Positions 25,801-39,000 of a DNA stretch of 64,000 bases are shown here, one piece after another; the stretch's first letter is position 1; each line of letters starts with the position of its first letter. Location: contig JAZARR010000121.1 in the NCBI GenBank assembly GCA_037389465.1, forward strand, positions 1,142,369 through 1,206,368. The letters run 5' to 3'. Under the pieces are notes generated by a model. That model searched no databases and had not been told where the DNA came from. It saw only the letters and a program-made list of their open reading frames with translations. The DNA is from Baylisascaris procyonis. Taxonomy: Eukaryota > Nematoda > Chromadorea > Rhabditida > Ascarididae. The translations under genes and the position numbers were made by a program.

Positions 25801-28385
25801 TCGTTGAAGATTATTTTTATTGCACCGAAACGGTGAAATTTATCTAAAATGGACGGAACCAAAGTCGGTCTCGCAGGTCATAGCAGTCGTCTACGGAGGA
25901 GATCATAATTTTTCGGTTGAAGCATTTCTTATAGGGATACAAAAAGAAGACAGCTATATCAAATCCGAGAAGATATTCAATTGCTTTGCACTTTATTGTT
26001 GCATTCTTTATGATGACATCAACTTAATTCGAACTTTTTAAAGTCATTCGTATATAATCGCCAATACGCTAAAAGAGATTATTGGTGACGAAACAGCTTG
26101 TGAAAGGTATTTCAGTGCCAGCAAGGGTGTGGCTCACTTTTTGAGATGACCATTATCTCTACTTTGAGTCTCGCATGAAGATGACTCAATGACTTTCGAC
26201 CATGAGGTCTCCGCGCACGAGAAATCTCCCGCTAGGGAATTTTCTTGACGATAACCTCTCCTATCTCCTCGCACGGGTCACAGGAACCACCGTGTGCTTC
26301 CTGATATGATTAAGAGACGTTGCGAATACGGATCTTACTTTCGTGAGCTAAAAGAAATTCTGCAGAGTTTCACAGGAACGTGAAGAAATTGCATGGGGGC
26401 ATACGTATTGCCTCATCGACACGACCAAAATGCACGACGGATTGGGATTTGAAAACCATCCTAGGCTTATTTTATAGCTCAGTAAAGCTCTATCAGAATA
26501 TTCACAAGCTGAACTAAGGACCGAAATTTTCATGCAATGGAATTCTTTAATATAAAATCACTGCTTTATTTCTACGTTGCCTTTTTATGAGCTTTGAAAG
26601 TCTAGAAAATGTACTGCAAGACACTGTTTCTATTGTATTAATCTGTTACAGCTTAGAAAGAATATGCGTCGTACATTGAGTGAATACAGAAATGTCTAGC
26701 CAAATTCTTTTCATTTAACAAATAATAATTGTTATACGGGTTCGACTCCTATACTATGATTAATGGTTAGCATTGATGAGGAAAATGCTAATATAAATTG
26801 TTGCAGTTATTTTGCAATCAATTCGCACTGTAATTGTTAATGAGACGAACAGTTGGTCGGAAGCAGACTTGGCTATTCAGCTGTCTATAAGCTTTGTGCG
26901 GTTCAAACATTTTGTGCATTTATTCATTTCTTATCCAATCTAGTCGCCTCACAACAAGGCGCTTCATTTTCTCAGTAAACTTCATCACTCACATATTCAC
27001 ATCTCTCACTAATCGAAATAAGAACATCTCTCATTTTGTATGCAAAATTGCATGTGCACATTTCAATATAGTAGTCAACATTCAGCACTTTTGTGCATTA
27101 CGACGATTCTAAAATGATATTAAAAATGGTAAATTCTATGCAAATCGACATCGCAATTTTAATGTGAATAGGCAGGCGCAGGTAAGCATTGTTTCTCATT
27201 TCGTTGTTGAAAACTTCGGCGTATTTCTTTTGGTCACATTGCTGCCAAAATGCTGTCTTTTATGGACGACCGCCACTAGTATTATAAAAGACATGAAGTA
27301 CAAATACGACAAACCATGTTGACGTTCGCCTCTCGATTCATCAAAAATGGACATTTTTCAATGAAACCCTCTGAAATCCCGCAGAGATTCTACCGATCAT
27401 TGTGCAGAAGAATATTTACTCTGCAAGCTTTATGAATCAATTGAAATTGCGGCACGCGACAAGCAATACGAGTTCAAATCAGGGAGCGCGTATTTCTCTG
27501 CCTGTGTCCGTGTGCATATATTGTGTGCGTACATGTATCTTGTTGCTGTGTATTTTTGTGACCAGTAGTTTTAAATCGGAAAGCATTGACACTAGAGATG
27601 TAAAAACTGGCGGATATTAGTAGGCCGTGAGACTCCATCTTTGCGAACTTCGTTCGTTTTGAAAGGAGACGTGAATACATGAAAGATCTGTGCGAAGTGA
27701 TGGATTTTCAAGGGTGTTCGGTATTTCGTTTCTTTACTGATGCAAATATAAAGAAGGAGGATGGTGGTGTGCATTAACTTCTTTGAAGCTACCCGTCACC
27801 TTCCTCAAATCATCGTCTAGCATTGAACGGAATGAATCGTCGTTTGTTGTTATGCAAACAAGCGTTGTGATGCTTATTCAACACATATATGCCCTCAGTG
27901 CAGACGTACTCCACGTTTACTGAGTGTTGTGTCTTTGAGTGGATCAAGAAGCAACTCTTTCAGTTGTAATTCGACTTATCTTCTGCAATCGGCACTTGAC
28001 GGTAGTCTGACTGCTTGCGCAGGAGTCTCCTCAATTCGATATCAGCGGGATAGTTTCAAACAGCTAGTCGCAGTTTATATCACTGACTGGTTATTGCAAT
28101 TGAAATACTACCTCTTGCCCTATTGAACATCCCTTCAGCAGTAAATCGTCGTGACCGTTTACTATAATTCTCTCCAGCACACTCTCTAATAATGTGAATG
28201 CGCGGCAATGATATGCCACTGGTTTGCATTTATTGGTGTTGGAGCTTTGCAGTGGTGATGTGATTCCGATGAAACGCCAAGATATGACTTAGTCAGCGTC
28301 AATGCTCTTTCATTGTGCTTCATTATGGGTGATCATCAACGAAAGTTTTCTTTGCACATATAAATGACGCAATCAAAACGTCGTT

Positions 28386-28533
<148 letters not shown>

Positions 28534-31350
28534 CTAAATAAAGCTATTGTATCGACAGAGAAGCCACTGTTTCTTATTTATGCCTAGAACATTGAGTGCT
28601 TAGAAGATATATACTTGTCTTCCTGCACATTTTCTATTAAATAGAAGACCATCGTTTCATCGCACTGATCTATATGTTAGTGTGCATTTTTCTGCGTTTT
28701 ATGAATTCCAATTGGAGATCAACAAAGAGGAACTCGCAATTTCTAAGTTTCTCACTAGTTTCCCATCTCAATCTGATTAGGTAATCTCAATTTTCACTGT
28801 CATTAGCCATTTGCCTCTTTGTGAAATTATTCTCGTAAAGCGTTGATAATGACTTTTTTCGATATACCGCTTTACGTTATCGTTGAGAAGAATGTTATGT
28901 AAAATGTCTTCTTATTTGCTACATTAAAGCTAAATGCTAAATTCTATAAAAATTTTATTTACGCTAAGATCGAGGTGTTGTTTCATTTATGCTTTCAGAT
29001 AGAGACCACCGTGGATGTTTGCTCATTAATATATGGTCACTCCCCATGTCTCGGTTCTCTTTTGTTATAAATATGCATTCCTTATTGTCACGTTGATGGC
29101 TCTATTTTAATGTACCACATTGCTAGTGTTCTTTTTTGCACTTAATGATCTCCTCATTCTCTCACCACAATATTGTACTGTTTTTTCCTATCATTACCCC
29201 ATATGTGTTAATATGCGCGTTTCCATATTCCGTTTAATCCTTTAAAAATGTTCTCTTTTAATAATACAATAATAATAGCCTCATTATTATTTGGATTACT
29301 ATAAAAGAGTTTACTTTTACAATATTATTGTGTTTAATGGAAGATCACCTTTTAACGATGCATAATATGGCAGCATACATTAATTACATTATATTTATGA
29401 TCAATATCAATGAAGAAACGTACTGAAATTTAGATTGGCTTGAATGAATCTTAATGTCATTCACGTTAAAGAGTGCTTGTGAAGTTAGACAAGAGGAATC
29501 TTCAATATACTATGTTAAGTGCGAAACAGCTTGCACTAACGATGCTTATGAGTGAAAAGATTTGAAAAGTGGAAAAGAATAACTTGAATGTTAATTTTTT
29601 TGCTGATGCAACGAGGTGATAACATCGGTGCTCCATAGCAAGTGAAACTGCCATCATTGAACAACAGTTTTTCAGCTAGCAGCGTACGAGTCACAGTTTC
29701 TTCTTGAAAAGCAAAAAAAAAAAAGAAAGATCATTTGATTTTTTCACATGCAAAAATTCCTATTAAATAGACATAATTCATCTATTTCCTCCTCAATTCT
29801 CTACGTAATTACGCGTTCTATCCTTAAAATATGCCTTCCACGTGAAATTTCAGGGGAACCTAACAGCTCATCTTTGAACAAAATGACTTCAGCTAAGACT
29901 GCTCATCAAGCTTTTTTCACTAGAGAGGCACGTTTTCAAAAGTGAAAACTTTTGACTTGACAAGCAATTTGCCCCGCTGCGTCGCATTTTAAAAGCATTT
30001 CTGACTGTCACTGAGTAATTTCTGCAAAAGAAAAGTTGAGATATAACGAAGAAAACGAATGAATGAGTTTTATTGAACGTTTCGGAAAATAAAGTACTTT
30101 TGAAATATGCAATGGACATAAAACATATGAAAGCATAAAGAAGAATTTGGAAAATAAAGACAATAAAGATATAAAGTTGCAAGAATTTCTTGTCTTGCTT
30201 GTCTTCTTGGGTTTTTGCTGATTTTGCTAGTCCTCTTGCATGCTTTGTGCTAAAAACTTTCTAGGAGAGTTCTTGAAGGTGGTCCTAGCAGAGATGGAAA
30301 CGACAATATTTCAAGGCCACTATCTCGGATTTTAACCAAAAAATCTTTCTTGCGTCTAAGTCACTTCTTACGCTTTCCAGTCATCTATTTATTTTTGGAT
30401 TTCCATGTCCTCGACTCGAAAAGCATACAAAAATGTGCAAACGTAAATAAATATTGGTGCAACGGTAGGTGATAGGAATCGGAAAAGCTCAGAGAACTCA
30501 CTATAATTAACCCGCAGACGCGAGTGGATGCTTCATCTAAGTCGTTCAGACTTCTTGATAAGAGGTTATCAGCCTATGAGAACCATTCTTATTCTACAGG
30601 TGGTATGTTGTGAAATTCAGATGGACGTTTAATGAAGCACCTTTGCACTGATTTTATTAATTTCATACTTTGGGACGAGTCAATCAGGGAACCGTTATTG
30701 GAGGAGTTGGAAATTTTTTAGATTATTATATCAAAAAATCAGTTTCGCTTATTGGGAAAGGTCAACAAATGACGCCTCGAAATAGATTTTTTTGCACAGG
30801 TATGCAAAAATTAGTTCTTATAAGTACGTAAGGTAGCAGACAAAACGAAAGCCATTCACTGCCTTATGTAAAGGCAGATAAGCTGGCAAGCATAGGAAAT
30901 GATACAGCTTACATTACGGTCTAAAGTTTCTACTATGGCAGTCGTTTGGCGAGTAACGGTGAGGAGAACAACTAAAAATTCTTTTTGGAAAATTACTATT
31001 GTTCGTAGAAGTTTTCAGAGAGAAGTACTCGAAAAGTTAAGGCGAATGATGCTAGCCGATAGCTTTTCAAGCACTACTAACAACCGCTAGAAATGTCAGC
31101 TATTCATATTTATTGATAAACTTTGATGAGAGATATGAGATGGGAGTTTTCCTTGAAGCATTACTAATGCTTTTTAGAAGTTTTAATTACCATGATATAA
31201 TTGATTGTTGGAAATGAGCTGAACGAATTGAAACTTTTCCGAAATATTTCTGCACAATTGCAATCGCCATCAAAGCCTCACTTGCAATATAGCGACCATT
31301 TGGGAAATAGTTTTATCATAAGAGCTTATATTTTTTTCTCTTATTTCCAG

Positions 31351-31437
31351 TGCATCGGTGGGATTGTCTATTCGCAATTTCAATTCTCTAGCGGCTATGA
31401 TGACAACAAAGAGCTTATCATCTATTGTTTAGCCTAG
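31351..31437 (+). CDS. Possible orphan 3'-terminal exon, product unknown
   Basis: A strong nematode-type acceptor (TTATTTCCAG) precedes 28 codons reading CIGGIVYSQFQFSSGYDDNK and then a short hydrophobic end with a TAG stop. The composition is protein-like, but I do not recognise a family and found no convincing upstream exon. It may be a relic exon or chance. Confidence 0.2.
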   Translation, partial: CIGGIVYSQFQFSSGYDDNKELIIYCLA

Positions 31438-33481
31438 ATGTGCACCATCCTATTAGAAGCAGCACAGAGGTATGGTAATTAGAGTGTTCTACAGCGTTCG
31501 GGAATTATATGACGCAAGCGATTATATACAGATGCTGATGTAACCATCTATAGGAGCCTTCGTTTGTCATGAAGCATCCTTAAATCTCAATGAATAGCAT
31601 AACAGAAGCGAAGGTACTAAGTTTTATAAGTTTCAAGTTTTATTTCTTATTTCACTTCGAATGGCATCATTCACGTTACTTATATGTCTAGGCGCGTTTC
31701 ACTCACTAATAACATTTCCCGTAGATTATCTGAAATTGTTAAACAGGTTTCTTCATAGAACATGGTAGCTTTTATTAATTGATTCATTCGGCACGCTTTC
31801 CATCATTTCATAGGCATTGCGAATGAAATGTCTGCAGCACCCATTTAGGATAGGTAGGAAAGCCGAGCAGTGAGCCGCTAATATAGCCTATGCATAGCAC
31901 TACTTCCATCACTTCGAACTACTTAAGTGTTACTTGAAGATTATTGCGCAGTCTAAATGGTCCTTTTTTCTTTGTTTCGCTTTGAGACAAGAAATGATTC
32001 TGATTGTATAATAGTGCAAATGTAGTTATTGTTGTTGTACAAGAGGGCGGGTACTCATAAACAATGAAATGCAATTCACATTAAGAGAGCGTCGAGATGG
32101 CATGCAAACCAGTTGTGTATATAAAACGAGTCGCTGATTTAGATTATTGTAGATGTGCTGGACAAAACCCCGTTTATTTTCACGCATTCACTTTTTAACG
32201 CAACAAAGAGGAATGACTACGGAACCACTTGATTCACTTTCTTGATCATAGAACTAGTAGCATTGTGAGGATCTGTCTTTGATAGATCTCGTATCATGCC
32301 GATCGTTTCTACTCAAGAAACTTTTTTTTTTTTGTGATTTGTTGATTAAATCTTTCGACAGCAGCATTCAGTCGCATGGCTGAGCACTCATTGAATATTG
32401 AGTAGTGCAGCTTGATCGTCCTCCTTATTATTCGTGCATGCTCATGTAGAGCAGCCGTTGGAGCTGGTACTTACTGCTGCTACCTGTGTTCAGTAGTATA
32501 ATGGTAAAAAGCAAATTTAAGACACAATCGTTGTGTTATTTTGGGCGAAACAATTGATTTGCTGGTGATAAGATAGTCCATAAACCATTTTGGTCCACAA
32601 ATTTAACGTCTACTCGCTATAAGTCATAAGTGCCAGTGGATGACGATTTTGGTTATAGTACATTAAACGTTTTTCTGAAATGGTTGGGACAAGGCGATAT
32701 CATAGTAATTTTACGGCTCATTCATTGAGAACTAGGCGAACGAGATAAACTCTTGCTTCTAGTATTATCCTCGCATCATTGTATCACTATGTCTATGCGA
32801 GCTTGCATATACTGTGAGCTGCAATGTTTATCACTCTATACGTTTTCGAAGCTTCAACAGGTGTGGATAGAAAACTTAAATGTACATTAGTGGTGGATCT
32901 CTTCTACCTATCATTATCACTTGATAATAGTCAAAGATGAGAGTTTTTTTTTACCAAAGATAGGGTACGGACAACAAAAAGTTTGGGTCATGATTAGTAC
33001 CTTCGATTAATTTCAAGAAAACTCAATAACAGGCGTTTTGCCATTGTTGCAAATGTGTTTTCAGCTGATTCGCCTGTAGAGATGTAATGCAAAAGTGTGC
33101 AGCATAACAGTCTCGCTGTCACGCTCTTCCAATTGTTGTTTTTTTATGCGTAATGTGCATCGCATCAACGTCAGTAGTGACTAGGTAACGTTATGCAATG
33201 ATCTGTTTTCTAGAGCAATTTCTTATTTATTTCGATGTATGTTGAAGTAGTTGAAGGGGAGCGGACAAGAGGCGAGGAGAGACTGACCTTATTTAGGGAA
33301 ATGCATTGGGGGTAAATGTGTGTTCAAAGGAACGCTCGACCGGAACAGTTTCGACAGCAATTTCGGCCTGCAGCAGTTTTAGATGGAGGCTTATGTCCGA
33401 GATGGGTGCTTAGGTTTATAGCGGATCTATTGCGCTAGCCACGTTCTTAAAACGATTTATATTCGAATGATTCTCATAAAT

Positions 33482-33484
<3 letters not shown>

Positions 33485-33530
<46 letters not shown>
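33485..33530. repeat. (AT)23 microsatellite
   Basis: A perfect AT dinucleotide run bordered by GG and CC, making it palindromic. Open frames reading Tyr-Ile repeats here are artefacts. Confidence 0.97.
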
Positions 33531-33533
<3 letters not shown>

Positions 33534-33693
33534 AAACGTGTACACCTCTCAGATCTTTGTTCTTTTCTTAGAATATCCTTTTTACAAATACGATCTATTT
33601 TTACTATCTTCTTGTTCATTTTTATATTTTATTTTGCACTCATAGTTCTTAAATAATCTCATGTTTTTAATTAATGGTGCATTTATGGGTTTA

Positions 33694-33697
<4 letters not shown>

Positions 33698-33755
<58 letters not shown>
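33698..33755. repeat. (TA)29 microsatellite
   Basis: A perfect TA dinucleotide run about 170 bases from the (AT)23 tract. Confidence 0.97.
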
Positions 33756-33758
<3 letters not shown>

Positions 33759-35885
33759 ACGTTCGTGTTTTAAAAAAATTGGAGATGACACAAGATTTCC
33801 TCAAAAATCTAGAGAAATTTTCACCGTAACTAACACGAACTAAACCTCTCTCTACTTGCGGGAGATTTGTGCATACGACTGTGACTAGTTATATGTAACG
33901 TCCTGAATTATTCTTTTCACTGGTTTGAATCTGAATCTCATTCTTTTGCCTCGACCACGGTCCGCTAAAATCTTGTACCTTAGATGTCTTTTTAAATAGT
34001 TTTCGAGCATAAGAAAGACACAGGTCATGTCTCGAAGTGTAAGCTGCTTCAGCGGATGCTTTATGATGACATTGGTTACTGAAATTGCGAATGCTGAGAG
34101 TACCATCAATTTCGCAAAAAAGGTCTTTGAACATTGAGATGCCGACAGTGATGTTTATCTGAGAAAGTGGAAAATTTTTCGCCTGTCAACCGAGTCGCTG
34201 TTCTTCAACTTAAAGAGGTGTTCCAGACATCTTTTTTTGTTCATCGAACGCTGCCAAAAAATGAAACACTATGCGCTTACCTCGAGATCACTTCTCAATT
34301 CATTTTCTTCTTCGTTTCTCAGAGTATGTAGCTCAAATTTTAGTCATAGTATTTCAACTCTGAGTATAAATGTAAGCAGATTATTGCCTTCTTTAAGTTC
34401 GTGCAAATACCCTTTCCAAGAATATTACAACACTGACGTCGGAATTTTATGCACCTGTTAAAGTTGAATCGTGTATTATCCAAGCTTTGATATTTCTGAG
34501 TGTAAAATTTTATGTATTGAAAAATTCGAACAACTTCTTGTCAGGAACGCTTGTTCGAGGTTTACATACCTGTAAATACCGCACAGTTTGATGCTGTTGT
34601 TGTAGAAAGGTCTAAATAAATCATTTAATGAACGAAGCTGGTGAGCTATATATGAATAGTTGAATGTATAAAATAATTAAATAGGTGAAATAAATATATA
34701 TGAGCTGTTGCTGTTGATAAATAATTTATAAGTTATGTTAATTGTTTTATACTATCAGCTACATGCATACTACTTCATCCCTGATCATGGCAGGTTTACT
34801 GCGACAGTGGCGTTGTTCACTCATTGAGTCTTTTATACTGCATGCACAGTAAGGCTTATGGGAGGAAACGATTAAGTAATGACGTCATGAGGACGTTCAG
34901 TAGGGCATCTGACCGGAAAGTAGAGGGTTTCGGGTTCTCGTCCTGTTTGTGGACGAATTTTAGACTCGCGCACATTGAACAAATAATGGCTATATATGTT
35001 TCGTACACCTTTCTTAGCACTCGTGGGTGTCATGTAGAGTTTTGATAGCTGAGATCAATAGCTGGGACGTTATTGTCCCGATGTGCCTCCTTATAATTTT
35101 GATTTGTTGATGGTGCTTTCAATGCAGTTCTATTCAACTTGAAACACTGTTTCCTAGATATAGTTGAAGTTTTGGTTTAGAAGATCTCTGTTTGATGCAC
35201 CCATGACGTTCACGTTCATTGGCCTATTACATGCAAATGTGAAAATAAGCAGTTTATTGTTCAAAGAGGTCAGCATCTATATCATTTTAGTGCCAACCAT
35301 AACAGCATTGTTTTTGTCACGTTGCTCGATTTTTTGAGATTTGCATATATAGTCGTTATTAGGATGGAATGCGTCGATAATATTATGAATCGATATGTGC
35401 AATGATAGATAATGAAAACATCAGTAACATTTCTTTAATTAGAAGTGAGTTGGACACGCTATTTATTTGTTGCTGTCGCTTATTCAGGCATATATGTGTG
35501 CTTCTGTGTTCATCGATTTATGTATTCTTTTATACCGGTGCTTCCTTTGTTGATTGATTTTTCAGTGCATATCACTTGTTTCTACTTCCATGTACATAGA
35601 AATGCTTTTCTAATATAACTATCAACAAACTGCGTTGTAAAAGTCCTAACAAACCCTTTTCCCTACCTTATAGATCTAAAATCCTCAAGTCGCTAACGCA
35701 GTTCTGTGGGTGAAAATCGTGGCATAGGGTAAGTTGTCAACGATTCACCCGAACATGGATTGCACGCCACTTTGTAGATCTATAAGACCTTCTGCGCATG
35801 AAATAGTCGGAAGTCATCCAGCTTTTAACATCCTTTCTTCCTGCGTTCTTGTTACAAAAGTTGCGACGCGGAGGGCACTTCACTC

Positions 35886-35908
35886 TGCATTTTAGGAGAG
35901 AGCCGAGG
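35886..35908 (+). promoter_or_regulatory. Probable spliced-leader trans-splice acceptor and short 5' leader of the GILT gene
   Basis: TGCATTTTAG ends at 35895, 13 bases before the ATG. A T-rich run ending in AG so close to the start codon is typical of nematode SL1 acceptors. The ATG at 35909 is therefore preferred over reading upstream of it. Confidence 0.5.
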
Positions 35909-36079
35909 ATGCTTCAAGCGACGCAAGCGATCGCTGTAGTGTTGATGGTTGTTGTCGTCGACGCTCAAGTAGTCAACGTGACAGTATTCACAGAATCACA
36001 GTGCAAGTATTGTACGTTACTATTCCGTGAGCAACTCTGGCCGTTCTATAATGCACATCCTGGCGTCATGAACCTGCAG
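35909..36079 (+). CDS. GILT-like gene exon 1 (signal peptide, CKYC active site)
   Basis: Fifty-seven codons: signal peptide, VVNVTVFTESQCKYC active site, then LFREQLWPFY. Donor GTAGGA, phase 0. Confidence 0.9.
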
Positions 36080-39000
36080 GTAGGACAATCTTCTTTATTC
36101 AACGATGGACCATAGAAGCAGTAAGCATACGAATGCTTAATATTAGTCAATAAAAAGGGATAACAAATTACGATGAAGTAAACTGAGGCTAATAACGGAC
36201 ATTCTCTGTGCCTGCATATTTGCTTCAATCGCGTAGACTATCACCATCGTTAAATAATAATTGAACATACGAATAATGAACATACGAAATGACGGAAATG
36301 AAAGTGAGACCGAAAAGAAGTGCACCGCACTGCTACAGGCTGAATGAAGTCTACGTAAACGAAATCCGCATCAAAAATATTGCAAATTGAGATGTTCGAG
36401 AGTTTCATGCTGATAAGCCACTAGTAATCCAAATTTTTGTGAAAGCAGTTGTCGATTTTAGGTCGTTCCATTTGGTAAAGGCAACTGCGAGATGTATCCA
36501 GACAGGACGCTTCATTGTCAATGCATGCATGGACCAACCGAGTGTGACCTTAATCGGCTGCAGAACTGCGCAATTTACGTTAGATATTTCATTTCAAACA
36601 ACAAAACATTTCTATATTGATGTATTGTTGCATACGCTATCTTATAGGCTATAGGACTCACATATCAAAAAATCGTCGTTGAATAGATATAGATGAAAAA
36701 ACCCGTTGAACTTTCTATTATGCAAGCATTTTGTTGAAGCCATCTTTCATTTCTTTCCATTAAGTAGAGTTTGATGTAGAGTATCTTTGATATCCAATTT
36801 GCCTTTGTTTAGTTATTAGCTGCAATGAAATAAAGAAAATTGTTGCGAAGCAGGAATAGCTGCTTTAATGAAGTAGATGGCAAATATTACCCAATACGAG
36901 ATGAACGCCTATGAATTAGAAGAGTAAAGAAATATGTTTCAGTTCTTTCCGAGGCACTACTTTGGCTTGCTGATATGTATTCAAGGGCTTCGAGACCTGC
37001 GCGAAGCTTTCGACCGATGCTTATCGCGGCTTTCTCCTCAAACACAACAGAAACTAATCGACTGCTCGATAACGCAGACCGGAGAGATACTCAACTACTA
37101 CTCGATGCTTAACACACATCGTGCCGGTTTGTTATCGATAGCGTAATGCAATCACATACGTTCGGACACTCGCGCAACACTGCAGGAGCCTGCTTCTGCT
37201 TATAACCTTAGAGGTTGAGGCTTTTTTGCACTTCTGCAAAAGAGCATTGCGAGGATGTCTATGTGTGTATGTGATAGATAAGTCGTGTTTGTCCAATCAT
37301 TCGGTAGTGTCAGCTCAAAGACTGCGAAATTATATTGGTCAAGTACAGTGATTATAAAGTACACCTTATGACGCCATAAACGATCTTTCACGTTGATCTG
37401 TCTAGAAAGGCTTTTATAAATTCAAAATAACTGTAAATTTGGTATACATCTTATAGCTATTAGATCGTCGTCTTAAAACGGCTCGTTTTAAGATGAACAT
37501 AGGTCACTGTTATGCGCATTCGCTAATGCATTACGTTGATGTGTTTGTGCGTATGCATGTGTGTATGCGCGCATCTTATCTTCGAGTTGGAAATCTCTAA
37601 TGGTGGAATCAAGGAATTTGACGCATGTAATGCACGCTACAGGTCGACTTCTTTTAGTGCTTTTTCTTAGGATCCATCGGCTTCAAAAGATTCGAATGTG
37701 TAAAAAGTTGTGGATGTATTTTATGCCGGTTGGTCGCGTTTCGTTTTACAGCGGTCGGCTTGCAAAAAATCGATCGTTTGTTTGGGGAGTTGAGCAGTAC
37801 TCAAAAGTACATATTGTCTCAGGTCCTCTACTTTGCTTGTCCACTCGTAAAGTTATTAAAAGATCTTATTCTTTTGAGGGGGGGGGGGAGAGAGAAGGAA
37901 TTTATTCCAGTATGAATAAGTGATGCTAGCAAAGCACAATGAAATATTCTCAAAGAAAATAACTCAAACAGAAAAATGTGATTTATGGATTCAAGCATAA
38001 TACAAAGTAGGGAGTAATAAACATTGAAATAATCAGCTGCAAAACAAATAAAATCACAAGGCATCTAAACTAATCTTAGGCTGTAATAGCAGTAGTAGTT
38101 TTCATATAATTTATTGTGGATGATCATAAGCGGCGTAGTATCAAATAAGCATTTCGAATTCACTGATGGAACAACTATTAACTACTCAAGATTGGAGGCT
38201 CTTCCATGTATACAACGATGTAACAACAAGAAAAGCTTACCTTTTGTTCGATCTATAATAAAGTGTAACAAATTTTAAACCATTCATTCCAGTAAGCTGA
38301 TTTGATGGGAATACAATGAACTCCGATACAACTGTTGACGAACTGTCCATAAACCATGTCTTAGAGAAAATACAATTATGCTTCAAACATCCAAGTTTTA
38401 ATGGATGAAGACGTGAATCAAATCGTAATAATCTATGTGTACGTTATTTCCCCCTTGCTTTGAAGAAGTTTTGCTATTAAATTCCGTTGAACGAATTGAA
38501 GTAGCGTTGTTTTCTGTAATGTGGGAGCACTGTCAGATAATTGGGCCATAATGCAGTTGAATATATTTTGTTAAGAGAATCAATGTATAAGATCGATTTA
38601 ATGAGGAAACCTGTATCTGAAGTCGTGAAACAACGAAATATTAAATGAACGTCTACACTCGCTTTAATGTAAGGCAACTTAAGCGTAGGTTTATGTCAGT
38701 GATAATTCCAAGGTCCCTAATTTGTACGACTTCAACGAAAAAGTTGGTTTGAATCGTGAATCAAGCTCATTTACGGATAATAAGAATTTTAATAAGGATA
38801 GACTAAACTACATTTGAAGAACTTGCAGTAGTCAGCAAATAAGAACGCACTGCATTGACGCATACGCCCACAAAAACTTCATCAATAAAAAAATTAAAAG
38901 CGACATTCTCAACACAGAGCAGTGAGGAAGCCCACAATTCATTTGAGACCTTGACAATAAACGTTTACAAAAAAATTTCAAAGAACAGACCTGCAGAAAG

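Noticed and set aside
26736..26750. GGTTCGACTCC, a perfect B-box-like sequence
   Set aside because: No A-box or cloverleaf could be found upstream.
34884..34955. tRNA-like stretch (GGCATCTGACCGGAAAG ... GGGTTCTCGTCC)
   Set aside because: The T and acceptor stems do not pair well and the B-box is imperfect; at best a decayed tRNA-derived relic.
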